6,769 nucleotides of DNA from Alphaproteobacteria bacterium. GTDB taxonomy: Bacteria > Pseudomonadota > Alphaproteobacteria > Rhodospirillales > Rhodospirillaceae. Under the pieces are notes generated by a model that saw only the letters and a program-made list of their open reading frames with translations, ran no database searches and was not told where the DNA came from. A program made the position numbers and the translations under genes. This document shows, one piece after another, positions 1 to 5,841 of the stretch. The stretch covers positions 1 to 6,769 of the forward strand of contig QKGW01000384.1 in NCBI GenBank assembly GCA_003250275.1, in the 5' to 3' direction. Position 1 is the stretch's first letter. Every line of letters starts with the position of its first letter.

Positions 1-488
1 CAGGCGTTCAGCGCGAACCCGCCGAGATCAGCCCGGGGCGGCGGAAAGCCCACCGTCGCGAAAGGGGGCGCCGCGCCCTCGGCGGCGGGACCGTGGCCCC
101 ACATCTTCTCGAGGTTGTAGAACGCGCGGACCTCGGGGCGGAAGATGTGCACGATCACCGAGCCGGCGTCGACGATCACCCAGTCGGAATTCGCCTTGCC
201 CTCGACGGTCGGGCGGATGCCCTCCTCCTTGAGGCGGCGGATCAGGTGATCGGCAAGCGCGCCGACCTGACGCGACGAGCGCCCGGTGGCGATGATCATG
301 CTGTCGGCAATGCTGGTCTTGCCCGAAAGGTCTATGACCGAGATGTCCTCGGCCTTGTCGTCGTCGAGCGAGCGACACACGATATCGGCAAGCGCCTGCG
401 CATCGATATCGGTGAGGACGTCCTTTCCGCGACTGGGCGGCTCCTGGACGTCGGAGGACGGGGTATGGGCGTTTATGGTCGTCTCCAT
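1..488 (-). CDS. rsfS: Ribosomal silencing factor RsfS (Iojap family), 3' end cut by the window edge
   Basis: RsfS binds ribosomal protein L14 on the large subunit and blocks subunit joining, lowering translation in stationary phase or starvation. The 162 visible residues contain the family core: the ADSMIIATGRSSRQV segment (about 61-75), a helix ending in LIRRLKEEG, then the SDWVIVDAGSVIVHIFRPE strand block (101-119) and the RAFYNLEKMW signature (121-130). The ATG at 488-486 is the only usual start between an upstream in-frame TGA and the conserved core, although no clear Shine-Dalgarno sequence precedes it. About 24 residues of polar, proline-containing sequence precede the core, and a glycine/alanine/proline-rich tail follows it. 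The frame is open to base 1. The last two bases read TG, so one more base could complete a TGA stop, but this cannot be seen. It follows nadD after 61 bases, the usual alphaproteobacterial order; rlmH often comes next in relatives (inference). Confidence 0.95.
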   Translation of the reverse strand, partial: METTINAHTPSSDVQEPPSRGKDVLTDIDAQALADIVCRSLDDDKAEDISVIDLSGKTSIADSMIIATGRSSRQVGALADHLIRRLKEEGIRPTVEGKANSDWVIVDAGSVIVHIFRPEVRAFYNLEKMWGHGPAAEGAAPPFATVGFPPPRADLGGFALNA

Positions 489-504
489 CGGTTGTTTCGG
501 CTGC

Positions 505-537
505 GGTGAAAGTCACCCCACGGATTGATCGCCGTGG
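505..537 (-). other. Two small adjacent hairpins in the nadD-rsfS gap
   Basis: Within the 61-base gap there are two inverted repeats: GGTGA-AAG-TCACC at 505-517, and CCACGG (518-523) with CCGTGG (532-537) around an 8-base loop. Neither is followed by a T-run on the minus strand, so they are not typical intrinsic terminators. They could act as an mRNA processing or stability element between the two cistrons. Short stems like these also arise by chance in GC-rich DNA. Confidence 0.3.
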
Positions 538-549
538 TTTCGCCAAATT

Positions 550-1206
550 TCACTTGTTGCGTTTTTCGATGATTTTGTCGAGTCCGGATTTCTGCCGGAT
601 GTCGGTGGCCGAGGCCGGATGCCGCCGGTAGAACAGGAACGCCCACGCCGGCGGGCGCGCGGTCTTGAGCGCGCGGATGCGTCCGCCGGTCATCCGTCCG
701 GCGCGGAAGCGCTCCGCGGCGCGGCTGGTGAGGGCGCGGTAGGTGTAGGGGTGGCGGTCGAACACCGCGACCGGCAGCGCGGAGAAGATGCGCTCCCAGC
801 GGTCCCATTTCGGGATTTGCAGGAGGTTGTCCGCCCCCATCAGCCAGACGAAGCGGATCGCCGGAAAGCGCCGCTTGAGCGCGACCACGGTATCGGCGGT
901 GAAGCGGGTGCCGAGACGGCATTCGATGTCGGTGACGCGGATCCCCGGGTGGCGCACGATCTCGCGGGCGCGGCGCACCCGCTCGTCGAGGCCGAGCAGC
1001 GAACGGCTGTCCTTCAGCGGGTTCTGCGGCGAAACCAGCCACCACACCTCGTCGAGCCCGAGCCGGGTGATCGCCGAGAGGCTGATGTAGCGGTGGCCCT
1101 GGTGCGCCGGGTTGAACGAGCCGCCGAGCAGGCCGACGGTGCGCCGCCGACGGTCTCCGGCGGGGGGCAGGGGGCGCTTGCGGACGAGAGGTTTGAACGG
1201 GCGCAT
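550..1206 (-). CDS. nadD: Nicotinate-nucleotide adenylyltransferase NadD
   Basis: NadD transfers AMP from ATP to nicotinate mononucleotide to give deamido-NAD, the step before NAD synthetase in NAD biosynthesis; it is cytosolic. The 218-residue protein has the nucleotidyltransferase signature GGSFNPAHQGH at 28-38 (family form GG[TS]F[DN]PxHxGH). It also has EVWWLVSPQNPLK around 53-65, MGADNL at 123-128, the WDRWERI helix (134-140), and a C-terminal SATDIRQ at 199-205 matching the ISSTxIR-type ATP-binding motif. A basic, proline-containing stretch of about 22 residues precedes the core; no start codon lies closer to the core, and similar extensions are familiar in alphaproteobacterial NadD. 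The ATG overlaps the proA stop by one base (TGATG), and no good Shine-Dalgarno is visible, so translation is probably coupled to proA. Confidence 0.96.
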   Translation of the reverse strand: MRPFKPLVRKRPLPPAGDRRRRTVGLLGGSFNPAHQGHRYISLSAITRLGLDEVWWLVSPQNPLKDSRSLLGLDERVRRAREIVRHPGIRVTDIECRLGTRFTADTVVALKRRFPAIRFVWLMGADNLLQIPKWDRWERIFSALPVAVFDRHPYTYRALTSRAAERFRAGRMTGGRIRALKTARPPAWAFLFYRRHPASATDIRQKSGLDKIIEKRNK

Positions 1207-2477
1207 CAGGGGCGAGTCTGTCCGGTGCCGCGCACTTTGTACTTGTAGCTGGTGAGCTGTTCGAGGCCGACCGGGCCGCGCGCGTGGAAGCGTCCGGTGG
1301 AGATGCCGATCTCCGCACCCATGCCGAACTCGCCGCCGTCGGCGAACTGGGTCGAGGCGTTGTGGACGACGATCGCGCTGTCGACCGCGTTGAGGAACGC
1401 TTCCGCCGCCGCCGCGTCGCCGGTGACGATCGCGTCGGTGTGGTGCGAGCCGTGCGCGGCGATGTGCGCGAGCGCGTCGTCGAGGCCGTCGACCACCTTC
1501 ACCGAGACGATCGCGTCGAGGTATTCGGTGTCCCAGTCGGCGTCGCTGGCGGGCAGCACGCGCGGGTCGAGCGCGCGCGTCTCGGCGTCGCCGCGAACCT
1601 CGCAGCCCGCGCCGATCAGGTCCGCGATCACGCCCGGCAGGATCGCCGCGGCGACCGCGCGGTCGGCGAGCACGGTTTCGGTCGCGCCGCAGATGCCGGT
1701 GCGGCGCATCTTGGCGTTGAGCGTCACCTCGCGCGCCATCGCGGCGTCGGCTGCGGCGTGGATGTAGGTGTGGTTGATGCCGTCGAGGTGCTTGAACACC
1801 GGGATGCGGCTTTCGCGCGCGACCCGCTCGATCAGCCCCTTGCCGCCGCGCGGCACGATCACGTCGACGAGGTCGTCCATGGTCAGGAGGATGCCGACGG
1901 CGGCGCGGTCGGTGGTCGGGATCACCTGGATCGCCGCTTCCGGCAGGCCCGCGGCTTTGAGACCGGCGGCGAGCGCGGCGTGGATCGCCTTGACCGAACG
2001 GTGGCTCTCCGAGCCGCCGCGCAGGATCGCGGCGTTGCCGGACTTGAGGCAGAGCGCGCCGGCGTCGGCGGCGACGTTCGGGCGGCTCTCGAAGATGATG
2101 CCGATCACCCCGAGCGGCACCGCGACGCGCTCGATGTCGAGGCCGTTGGGGCGGCTCCAGCGCGCGAGGCTGCGGCCGACCGGGTCGGGCAGGTCCGCCA
2201 CCGCTTCGAGCCCCGCCGCCATCGCGTCGATCCGCGCCGGGTTGAGGATCAGGCGGTCGAGCAGCGCGCCCGAAAGGCCCTTCGCCTCGGCGTCGGCGAC
2301 GTCCTTGGCGTTGGCCGCGGCGATCGCGTCGGCCTGGGCGCGGATCGCGCGCGCGCCTTCGCGCAGGGCGCGGTTTTTCGCCTCGGCGCCCGCCTGGGCG
2401 AGAACGTCGGCGGCGGCGCGGGCGCGCAGCCCGAGGCCGCGCATCACGTCGTCGAGCGATTCGGTGTCGGTGGTCAT
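1206..2477 (-). CDS. proA: Glutamate-5-semialdehyde dehydrogenase (gamma-glutamyl phosphate reductase) ProA
   Basis: ProA reduces gamma-glutamyl phosphate with NADPH to glutamate-5-semialdehyde, which cyclises to pyrroline-5-carboxylate: the second step of proline synthesis. The 423-residue length is normal for the family. It belongs to the aldehyde dehydrogenase superfamily: PLGVIGIIFESRPNV at 121-135, LKSGNAAILRGG at 144-155, VPRGGKGLI (208-216), the catalytic cysteine C263 in TGICGATET, and the conserved C-terminal stretch GGEFGMGAEIGISTGRFHA followed by GPVGLEQLTSYKY (about 381-413). The start is the ATG at 2477, which overlaps the proB stop in an ATGA junction and has a strong Shine-Dalgarno 7 bases upstream. 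The minus-strand frame stays open far upstream into proB, but that part is out of frame with proB and has no ProA homology. It forms a pair with ProB, and ProA and ProB are known to work together to protect the labile acyl phosphate. Confidence 0.98.
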   Translation of the reverse strand: MTTDTESLDDVMRGLGLRARAAADVLAQAGAEAKNRALREGARAIRAQADAIAAANAKDVADAEAKGLSGALLDRLILNPARIDAMAAGLEAVADLPDPVGRSLARWSRPNGLDIERVAVPLGVIGIIFESRPNVAADAGALCLKSGNAAILRGGSESHRSVKAIHAALAAGLKAAGLPEAAIQVIPTTDRAAVGILLTMDDLVDVIVPRGGKGLIERVARESRIPVFKHLDGINHTYIHAAADAAMAREVTLNAKMRRTGICGATETVLADRAVAAAILPGVIADLIGAGCEVRGDAETRALDPRVLPASDADWDTEYLDAIVSVKVVDGLDDALAHIAAHGSHHTDAIVTGDAAAAEAFLNAVDSAIVVHNASTQFADGGEFGMGAEIGISTGRFHARGPVGLEQLTSYKYKVRGTGQTRP

Positions 2478-3679
2478 GATCCGGCCTCCTCCCTGGCTTC
2501 GGCGGCTCCGCCCACGCGGGTCAGCACCAAGTCGTTGCGGTGGATGATTTCGTTGCGGCCGCGGTAGCCGAGCAGGCCCTCGATGTCGCCGGTGCGGTGG
2601 CCGACGATCAGGCGCGCATCCTTGCTCGCGTAGGCGGAGAGGCCGCGCGCGAGTTCGTGGCCCTCGGCGTCCTTGACCAGCACCGCGTCGCCGCGGTCGA
2701 AGCGGCCCTCGATCGCGGTGACGCCCGCGGGCAGCAGGCTCTTGCCGTGGTGCAGCGCGTCGACCGCGCCCGAATCGACGATCAGCGCGCCCTTCGGCGC
2801 GAGCGACCCGGCGATCCAGCGCTTGCGCGCGGCGACCGGCTCGTCGGCGGCGACGAACCAGGTGCAGCGGACGTCGCCGGTGAGCAGCGCCTTCAGCGGG
2901 TTGTAGGCGCGCCCCGGCGCGATCGCCATGTTGCAGCCCGCGCCCATGCAGATCTGCGCGGCGAGGAGCTTGGTGACCATGCCGCCCGAGCCGTGGCCCT
3001 TCGGCTTGCCCGCCATCCGCGCGATGGTCTCGTCGATCTCGGCCACCACCGGAATGTGCTTCGCCTCCGGGTCGGAGGTCGGGTCGGCGGTGTAGAGGCC
3101 GTCGATGTCGAGCGAGAACAGCACCAGCGCGTCGGCGGAGATCATCTGCGCGATGCGCGCGGCGAGTCGGTCGTTGTCGCCGTAACGGATTTCCTGCGTC
3201 GCGATGGTGTCGTTCTCGTTGACGATCGGCACCACGCCGAGCTTGAGCAGGGTTTCGAGGGTGTTCGAGGCGTTGAGGAAGCGGCGGCGCGCTTCCGAGT
3301 CGCCGAGGGTCAGGAGAATCTGCGCGACGTTCACGCCGTGGCGGCCGAGGGCGTCCTGGTAGGCGTGGATCAGCGTCGCCTGACCGGCGGCGGCGGCGGC
3401 CTGCTTCTCTTCGAGGCGCAGCGCCTTGCCCTTGAGGCCGAGAGGGGTGCGCCCGAGCGCGATCGCGCCGGAGGTGACGATCACCACCTCGGTGCCGCGG
3501 GCGCGCAAGACCGCGACGTCGTCGGCGAGGGTTTGCAGCCACGCCGCGCGCACGTTGCCGGAGTCTTCGTCCACCAGCAGCGCGGAGCCGACCTTGACCA
3601 CCACGCGCCGCGCCCGTTCGAGCGGCGAGCGGGAGTCGGTGGCGGCGCTCAGTCCTCGTCGTTCGTCAATGGTGCCCAC
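2474..3679 (-). CDS. proB: Glutamate 5-kinase ProB (kinase plus PUA domain)
   Basis: ProB phosphorylates glutamate with ATP to gamma-glutamyl phosphate, the first and usually proline-inhibited step of proline synthesis. The amino-acid-kinase domain (about 24-275) shows VVVKVGSALLV (26-36), IVTSGAIALGR (67-77), VNENDTIATQEIRYGDND (153-170), DGLYTADP (193-200) and the GSGGMVTKLLAA lysine loop (230-241). A C-terminal PUA domain follows (about 288-388), including the SLLPAGV and GRNEIIHRNDLVL segments. The chosen start is GTG at 3679, inside the end of obgE, with a purine-rich GGAAGAGGA stretch upstream. It gives 401 residues with about 23 residues before the first strand, somewhat longer than the usual 365-380. 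No ATG exists near the core, so the exact start is less certain than the gene. The loop FSLDIDGLYT appears one residue longer than the usual S/T-D-x-x-G-L-Y-T form. It overlaps obgE by 31 bases and proA by 4. Confidence 0.96.
   Translation of the reverse strand: MGTIDERRGLSAATDSRSPLERARRVVVKVGSALLVDEDSGNVRAAWLQTLADDVAVLRARGTEVVIVTSGAIALGRTPLGLKGKALRLEEKQAAAAAGQATLIHAYQDALGRHGVNVAQILLTLGDSEARRRFLNASNTLETLLKLGVVPIVNENDTIATQEIRYGDNDRLAARIAQMISADALVLFSLDIDGLYTADPTSDPEAKHIPVVAEIDETIARMAGKPKGHGSGGMVTKLLAAQICMGAGCNMAIAPGRAYNPLKALLTGDVRCTWFVAADEPVAARKRWIAGSLAPKGALIVDSGAVDALHHGKSLLPAGVTAIEGRFDRGDAVLVKDAEGHELARGLSAYASKDARLIVGHRTGDIEGLLGYRGRNEIIHRNDLVLTRVGGAAEAREEAGS
2485..2490 (-). promoter_or_regulatory. 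Shine-Dalgarno of proA
   Basis: The minus strand reads AGGAGG, within a longer GGGAGGAGG run, 7 bases before the proA ATG and inside the end of proB. It fixes the proA start at 2477 within a reading frame that is open for another kilobase upstream, and it suggests that proA is also initiated independently of re-initiation after proB. Confidence 0.8.
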
Positions 3680-4695
3680 TTGTCGCGCTCGTCCTCTTCC
3701 TTCGCGGGCTCGTCCCAGACATAGGAGGCGAGCGTTCGCAACACGCCCTGGAGGTTGTAGCCCGAAACCCCGGAGAGCGCCATAACCGGCGAGTCGGTCA
3801 CGGCTTTCAGGGCCGCGAGCTTCTCCGCCACGTCGTCCTCGGTGAGGGCGTCGACCTTGTTGAGGCCGACGATCTCGGGCTTCTCGTCGAGTCCGCCGCC
3901 ATAGGCTTCGAGCTCGCCGCGGATGATTTCATAGCTTTCGGCGACGTCCTCGGCGGTGGCGTCGACGAGGTGGAGCAGCACCGAGGTGCGCTCGACGTGG
4001 CCGAGGAAGCGGTCGCCCAGACCCGCGCCCTCGTGCGCGCCCTCGATCAGGCCGGGGATGTCGGCGATCACGAATTCGTTGCCGTTGACCTCGGCGACGC
4101 CGAGGTTGGGGTGCAGAGTGGTGAACGGATAATCGCCGATCTTCGGGCGCGCGCGGGTGACGCGCGAAAGGAAGGTCGACTTGCCCGCGTTCGGCAGGCC
4201 GACGAGGCCGACGTCGGCGATCAGCTTGAGCCGCAGCCACACCCAGAGCTCCTCGCCCGGCCAGCCGGGGTCGGCGCGGCGCGGCGCCTGATTGGTGGCG
4301 GTCTTGTAGTGCGCGTTGCCGAAGCCGCCGTCGCCGCCCTTGGCGAGAACGACGCGCTTGCCCGCCGAGTCCATGTCGTAGAGCAGGGTCTCGCGGTCCT
4401 CCGCCAGCACCTCGGTGCCGACCGGAACCTTGATCACCAGCGCGGGTGAAGCGCCTCCGGTGCGGTCGCGGCCCATGCCGCCCTGGCCGCGCTGCGCCTT
4501 GAAATGCTGCTGGTAGCGGAAGTCGATGAGGGTGTTGAGGTTGGGCACGGCTTCGAGAATCACGTCGCCGCCGCGTCCGCCGTCGCCGCCGTCCGGGCCG
4601 CCGAACTCGATGTACTTCTCGCGCCGGAAGCTGAGGCTGCCGTTGCCGCCGTCGCCCGACTTCACGAAGATCTTGACCTGATCGAGGAACTTCAT
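3649..4695 (-). CDS. obgE: Obg family GTPase (CgtA/ObgE), large-subunit assembly factor
   Basis: Obg is an essential GTPase that binds the 50S subunit, acts in its late assembly and links growth to the stringent response. The 348-residue protein starts with the glycine-rich Obg fold (about 1-158: MKFLDQVKIFVKSGDGG, the GGPDGGDGGRGGDV stretch and the KGGDGGFGN region). The G domain follows: G1 GLPNAGKST (166-174), switch YPFTTLHPNLG (189-199), G3 DIPGLIEGA (212-220), G4 NKVD (279-282) and G5 near SGVSG (308-312). The C-terminus is a short acidic tail, as in many alphaproteobacteria, without the long extra domain seen in Bacillus or the acidic extension in E. coli. The ATG at 4695 has AGGGA about 9 bases upstream. 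An intrinsic terminator lies only 28 bases before the start, separating it from rplU-rpmA. Its last 31 bases are shared with proB. Confidence 0.98.
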   Translation of the reverse strand: MKFLDQVKIFVKSGDGGNGSLSFRREKYIEFGGPDGGDGGRGGDVILEAVPNLNTLIDFRYQQHFKAQRGQGGMGRDRTGGASPALVIKVPVGTEVLAEDRETLLYDMDSAGKRVVLAKGGDGGFGNAHYKTATNQAPRRADPGWPGEELWVWLRLKLIADVGLVGLPNAGKSTFLSRVTRARPKIGDYPFTTLHPNLGVAEVNGNEFVIADIPGLIEGAHEGAGLGDRFLGHVERTSVLLHLVDATAEDVAESYEIIRGELEAYGGGLDEKPEIVGLNKVDALTEDDVAEKLAALKAVTDSPVMALSGVSGYNLQGVLRTLASYVWDEPAKEEDERDKWAPLTNDED

Positions 4696-4723
4696 GCCCT
4701 ACGGTCCCTAACCCCAAACGAGC

Positions 4724-4753
4724 AAAAAGGGGAATGGCGATCCATTCCCCTTT
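4724..4753 (-). terminator. Intrinsic terminator after rpmA, in front of obgE
   Basis: A perfect 12-base inverted repeat (AAAGGGGAATGG at 4726-4737, CCATTCCCCTTT at 4742-4753) encloses a 4-base loop. On the minus strand the stem ends directly in TTTTT (4728-4724 on the complement). It lies about 40 bases after the rpmA stop and 28 bases before the obgE start. On the plus strand only three Ts follow, so it is directed at minus-strand transcripts. It should end or attenuate the rplU-rpmA message. Confidence 0.85.
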
Positions 4754-4769
4754 GATGACCCACCAAGCG

Positions 4770-4785
4770 CGCGGCCGAAGCCGCG
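4770..4785 (-). other. UUCG-tetraloop hairpin just after the rpmA stop
   Basis: On the minus strand CGCGGC-TTCG-GCCGCG forms a 6-base GC stem closed by C(UUCG)G, an unusually stable RNA loop. It begins 7 bases after the rpmA stop codon and has no T-run, so it is not itself a terminator. A role in 3'-end protection of the rplU-rpmA message together with the terminator at 4724-4753 is inference. Confidence 0.5.
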
Positions 4786-4792
4786 GGGCGGG

Positions 4793-5053
4793 TTATTCCG
4801 CAGCCGGCTCGACGCCGACGAAGGTGCGATCCTTCGCGCCGCGCTTGAACACGACCCGGCCCGCGGTGAGGGCGAACAGGGTGTGGTCGCGGCCCATGCC
4901 GACGTTCGCGCCGGGATGGTAAACGGTGCCGCGCTGACGCACGAGGATGTTGCCAGCGACGACGGCCTGGCCGCCGGACTTCTTCAGACCGAGGCGCCGG
5001 CCTTCGGAGTCGCGGCCGTTACGAGAGCTGCCGCCTGCCTTTTTATGAGCCAT
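4793..5053 (-). CDS. rpmA: 50S ribosomal protein L27
   Basis: L27 sits near the peptidyl-transferase centre, with its N-terminal tail reaching the tRNA 3' ends. The 86-residue protein begins with the universal MAHKKAGGSSRNGRDS and continues with RRLGLKKSGGQAV, GNILVRQRGTVYHPGANVGMGRDHTLFA and a C-terminal GRVVFKRG strand. There is no N-terminal cleavable extension of the Firmicutes type. The ATG at 5053 has AGGAG 9 bases upstream. It lies 27 bases after rplU, the standard pairing, and is followed by a UUCG hairpin and an intrinsic terminator, so rplU-rpmA probably form the main transcript. Confidence 0.99.
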   Translation of the reverse strand: MAHKKAGGSSRNGRDSEGRRLGLKKSGGQAVVAGNILVRQRGTVYHPGANVGMGRDHTLFALTAGRVVFKRGAKDRTFVGVEPAAE

Positions 5054-5080
5054 AGTTCGTTACTCCTGCTCTGCCGATCG

Positions 5081-5383
5081 TCAGGCGACGGCGATGTCGG
5101 TGATGCGCACGACCGAGATGTGCTGACGATGGCCGTGCTTGCGCCGGTAATTCTGGCGGCGCTTCTTCTTGAACACGATGACCTTCTCGGAACGGGTCTG
5201 CTTCATGACCGTACCGGTCACGGTCGCACCCGCCACGAGCGGCGCGCCGACCTTGTCGCCCACCATCAGGACTTCGTCGAAAGTCACGGCGCCGTTTTCG
5301 TCGACCGGCAACTTTTCGACGACGATGACGTCGCCGGCTTCGACCCGGTACTGCTTGCCACCCGTCTTGATGACTGCAAACAT
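5081..5383 (-). CDS. rplU: 50S ribosomal protein L21
   Basis: L21 binds 23S rRNA and L20 in the large subunit. The 100-residue protein starts MFAVIKTGGKQYRVEAGD, with VEKLP and the FDEVLMVGD strand in the middle. It ends with the basic rRNA-binding segment IVFKKKRRQNYRRKHGHRQ (about 69-87) and VVRITDI. The length is that of the compact bacterial form, without the long alanine/lysine-rich tail found in some alphaproteobacteria. The ATG at 5383 follows an AAGAAGG-type ribosome binding site that can be buried in a hairpin (5390-5420). A strong promoter lies about 70 bases upstream (5454-5481). It is the first gene of the minus-strand cluster. Confidence 0.99.
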   Translation of the reverse strand: MFAVIKTGGKQYRVEAGDVIVVEKLPVDENGAVTFDEVLMVGDKVGAPLVAGATVTGTVMKQTRSEKVIVFKKKRRQNYRRKHGHRQHISVVRITDIAVA

Positions 5384-5389
5384 GGTTAA

Positions 5390-5420
5390 CCGCCTTCTTA
5401 AAAACACCAAAGAAGCGCGG
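5390..5420 (-). promoter_or_regulatory. Possible ribosome-binding-site hairpin in the rplU leader
   Basis: In the minus-strand transcript, CCGC-G-CTTCTT pairs with AAGAAG-GCGG: ten base pairs with one bulged G and a 10-base loop. The 3' arm holds the Shine-Dalgarno sequence of rplU and ends 6 bases before the ATG, so the folded form would hide the ribosome binding site. Ribosomal protein operons are often controlled by such leader structures bound by one of their own products. Control by L21 here is inference, and I know of no matching described leader. Confidence 0.5.
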
Positions 5421-5453
5421 CACCGCATCAGGCGGCCCGCGAAAGAGGCGCGT

Positions 5454-5481
5454 ACTATACCCACGGGGCGAGCCCTGTCAA
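5454..5481 (-). promoter_or_regulatory. Sigma70-type promoter for rplU-rpmA
   Basis: The minus strand reads TTGACA (5481-5476), a 16-base spacer, then TATAGT (5459-5454): a consensus -35 and a near-consensus -10. An A-rich GAAAAACC stretch lies just upstream of the -35. Transcription would begin near 5447, giving a leader of about 60 bases before the rplU ATG. The GAGCC/GGCTC inverted repeat flanking the -35 is short and may be chance. Confidence 0.85.
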
Positions 5482-5611
5482 CGGTTTTTCGGCTCTTTCG
5501 CCGCGCCTTTCCCGAGGCCGCGCCGCCTGCGCTACCGCCCACATATGTATAAGGACGCGCGCGTAGGCAAGGGTGGTGCAAACGCGCGTGCGGATTCCCG
5601 ATAAAGGGCGC

Positions 5612-5640
5612 TTGACGGCACGCGCAAGCCCCTGTAGAAA
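5612..5640 (+). promoter_or_regulatory. Candidate promoter of the tRNA-Ser gene
   Basis: TTGACG (5612-5617), in the CTTGAC context common at alphaproteobacterial stable-RNA promoters, is followed by a 17-base spacer and TAGAAA (5635-5640). The predicted start near 5647 leaves a leader of about 22 bases before the tRNA. A bulged dyad, GGGCGCTTG with CAAGCCCC (5606-5632), surrounds the -35. This promoter is divergent from the rplU promoter, about 130 bases away. Confidence 0.6.
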
Positions 5641-5668
5641 GCCGTTCTTCGATTGACCGCGAAGTTGT

Positions 5669-5758
<90 letters not shown>

Positions 5759-5795
5759 TAGCCCAGTCCAGGGCGGTTCATGGACGATGCGAAAC

Positions 5796-5819
5796 AGCCC
5801 GGAAATCCCGGGCTTTTTT
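5796..5819 (+). terminator. Intrinsic terminator of tRNA-Ser
   Basis: The stem AGCCCGG (5796-5802) pairs with CCGGGCT (5808-5814) around a 5-base loop and is followed by a run of six Ts (5814-5819). It lies 38 bases after the tRNA CCA and just before the convergent lysR stop. On the minus strand the stem is followed only by TGTTTC, so it could at most be a weak terminator for lysR. Confidence 0.85.
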
Positions 5820-5841
5820 GTTGCCCAGGGGCCGGGGCGGG

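Noticed and set aside
28..546. Minus-strand open frame of 172 codons over rsfS
   Set aside because: It is a different frame from the RsfS reading. The RsfS frame gives the conserved domain; this one gives arginine/glycine-rich sequence.
1284..2567. Long plus-strand open frame (427 codons) opposite proA
   Set aside because: It lies wholly antisense to a clear ProA gene. The translation is a low-complexity R/D/V/G/A-rich sequence with no recognisable family, the usual mirror of GC-rich third positions.
2478..3542. In-frame upstream extension of proA on the minus strand (to 3542)
   Set aside because: The extra part is an arginine-rich out-of-frame reading of proB. The strong Shine-Dalgarno and the family N-terminus place the proA start at 2477.
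2540..3724. Long plus-strand open frame (394 codons) opposite proB
   Set aside because: Antisense shadow of proB with the same biased composition and no domain or ribosome binding site.
5535..5580. TATACA-like box on the minus strand near 5550 as a second rplU promoter
   Set aside because: The nearest TTG hexamer gives a spacer of about 13 bases, too short, and a near-consensus promoter already lies closer to rplU.
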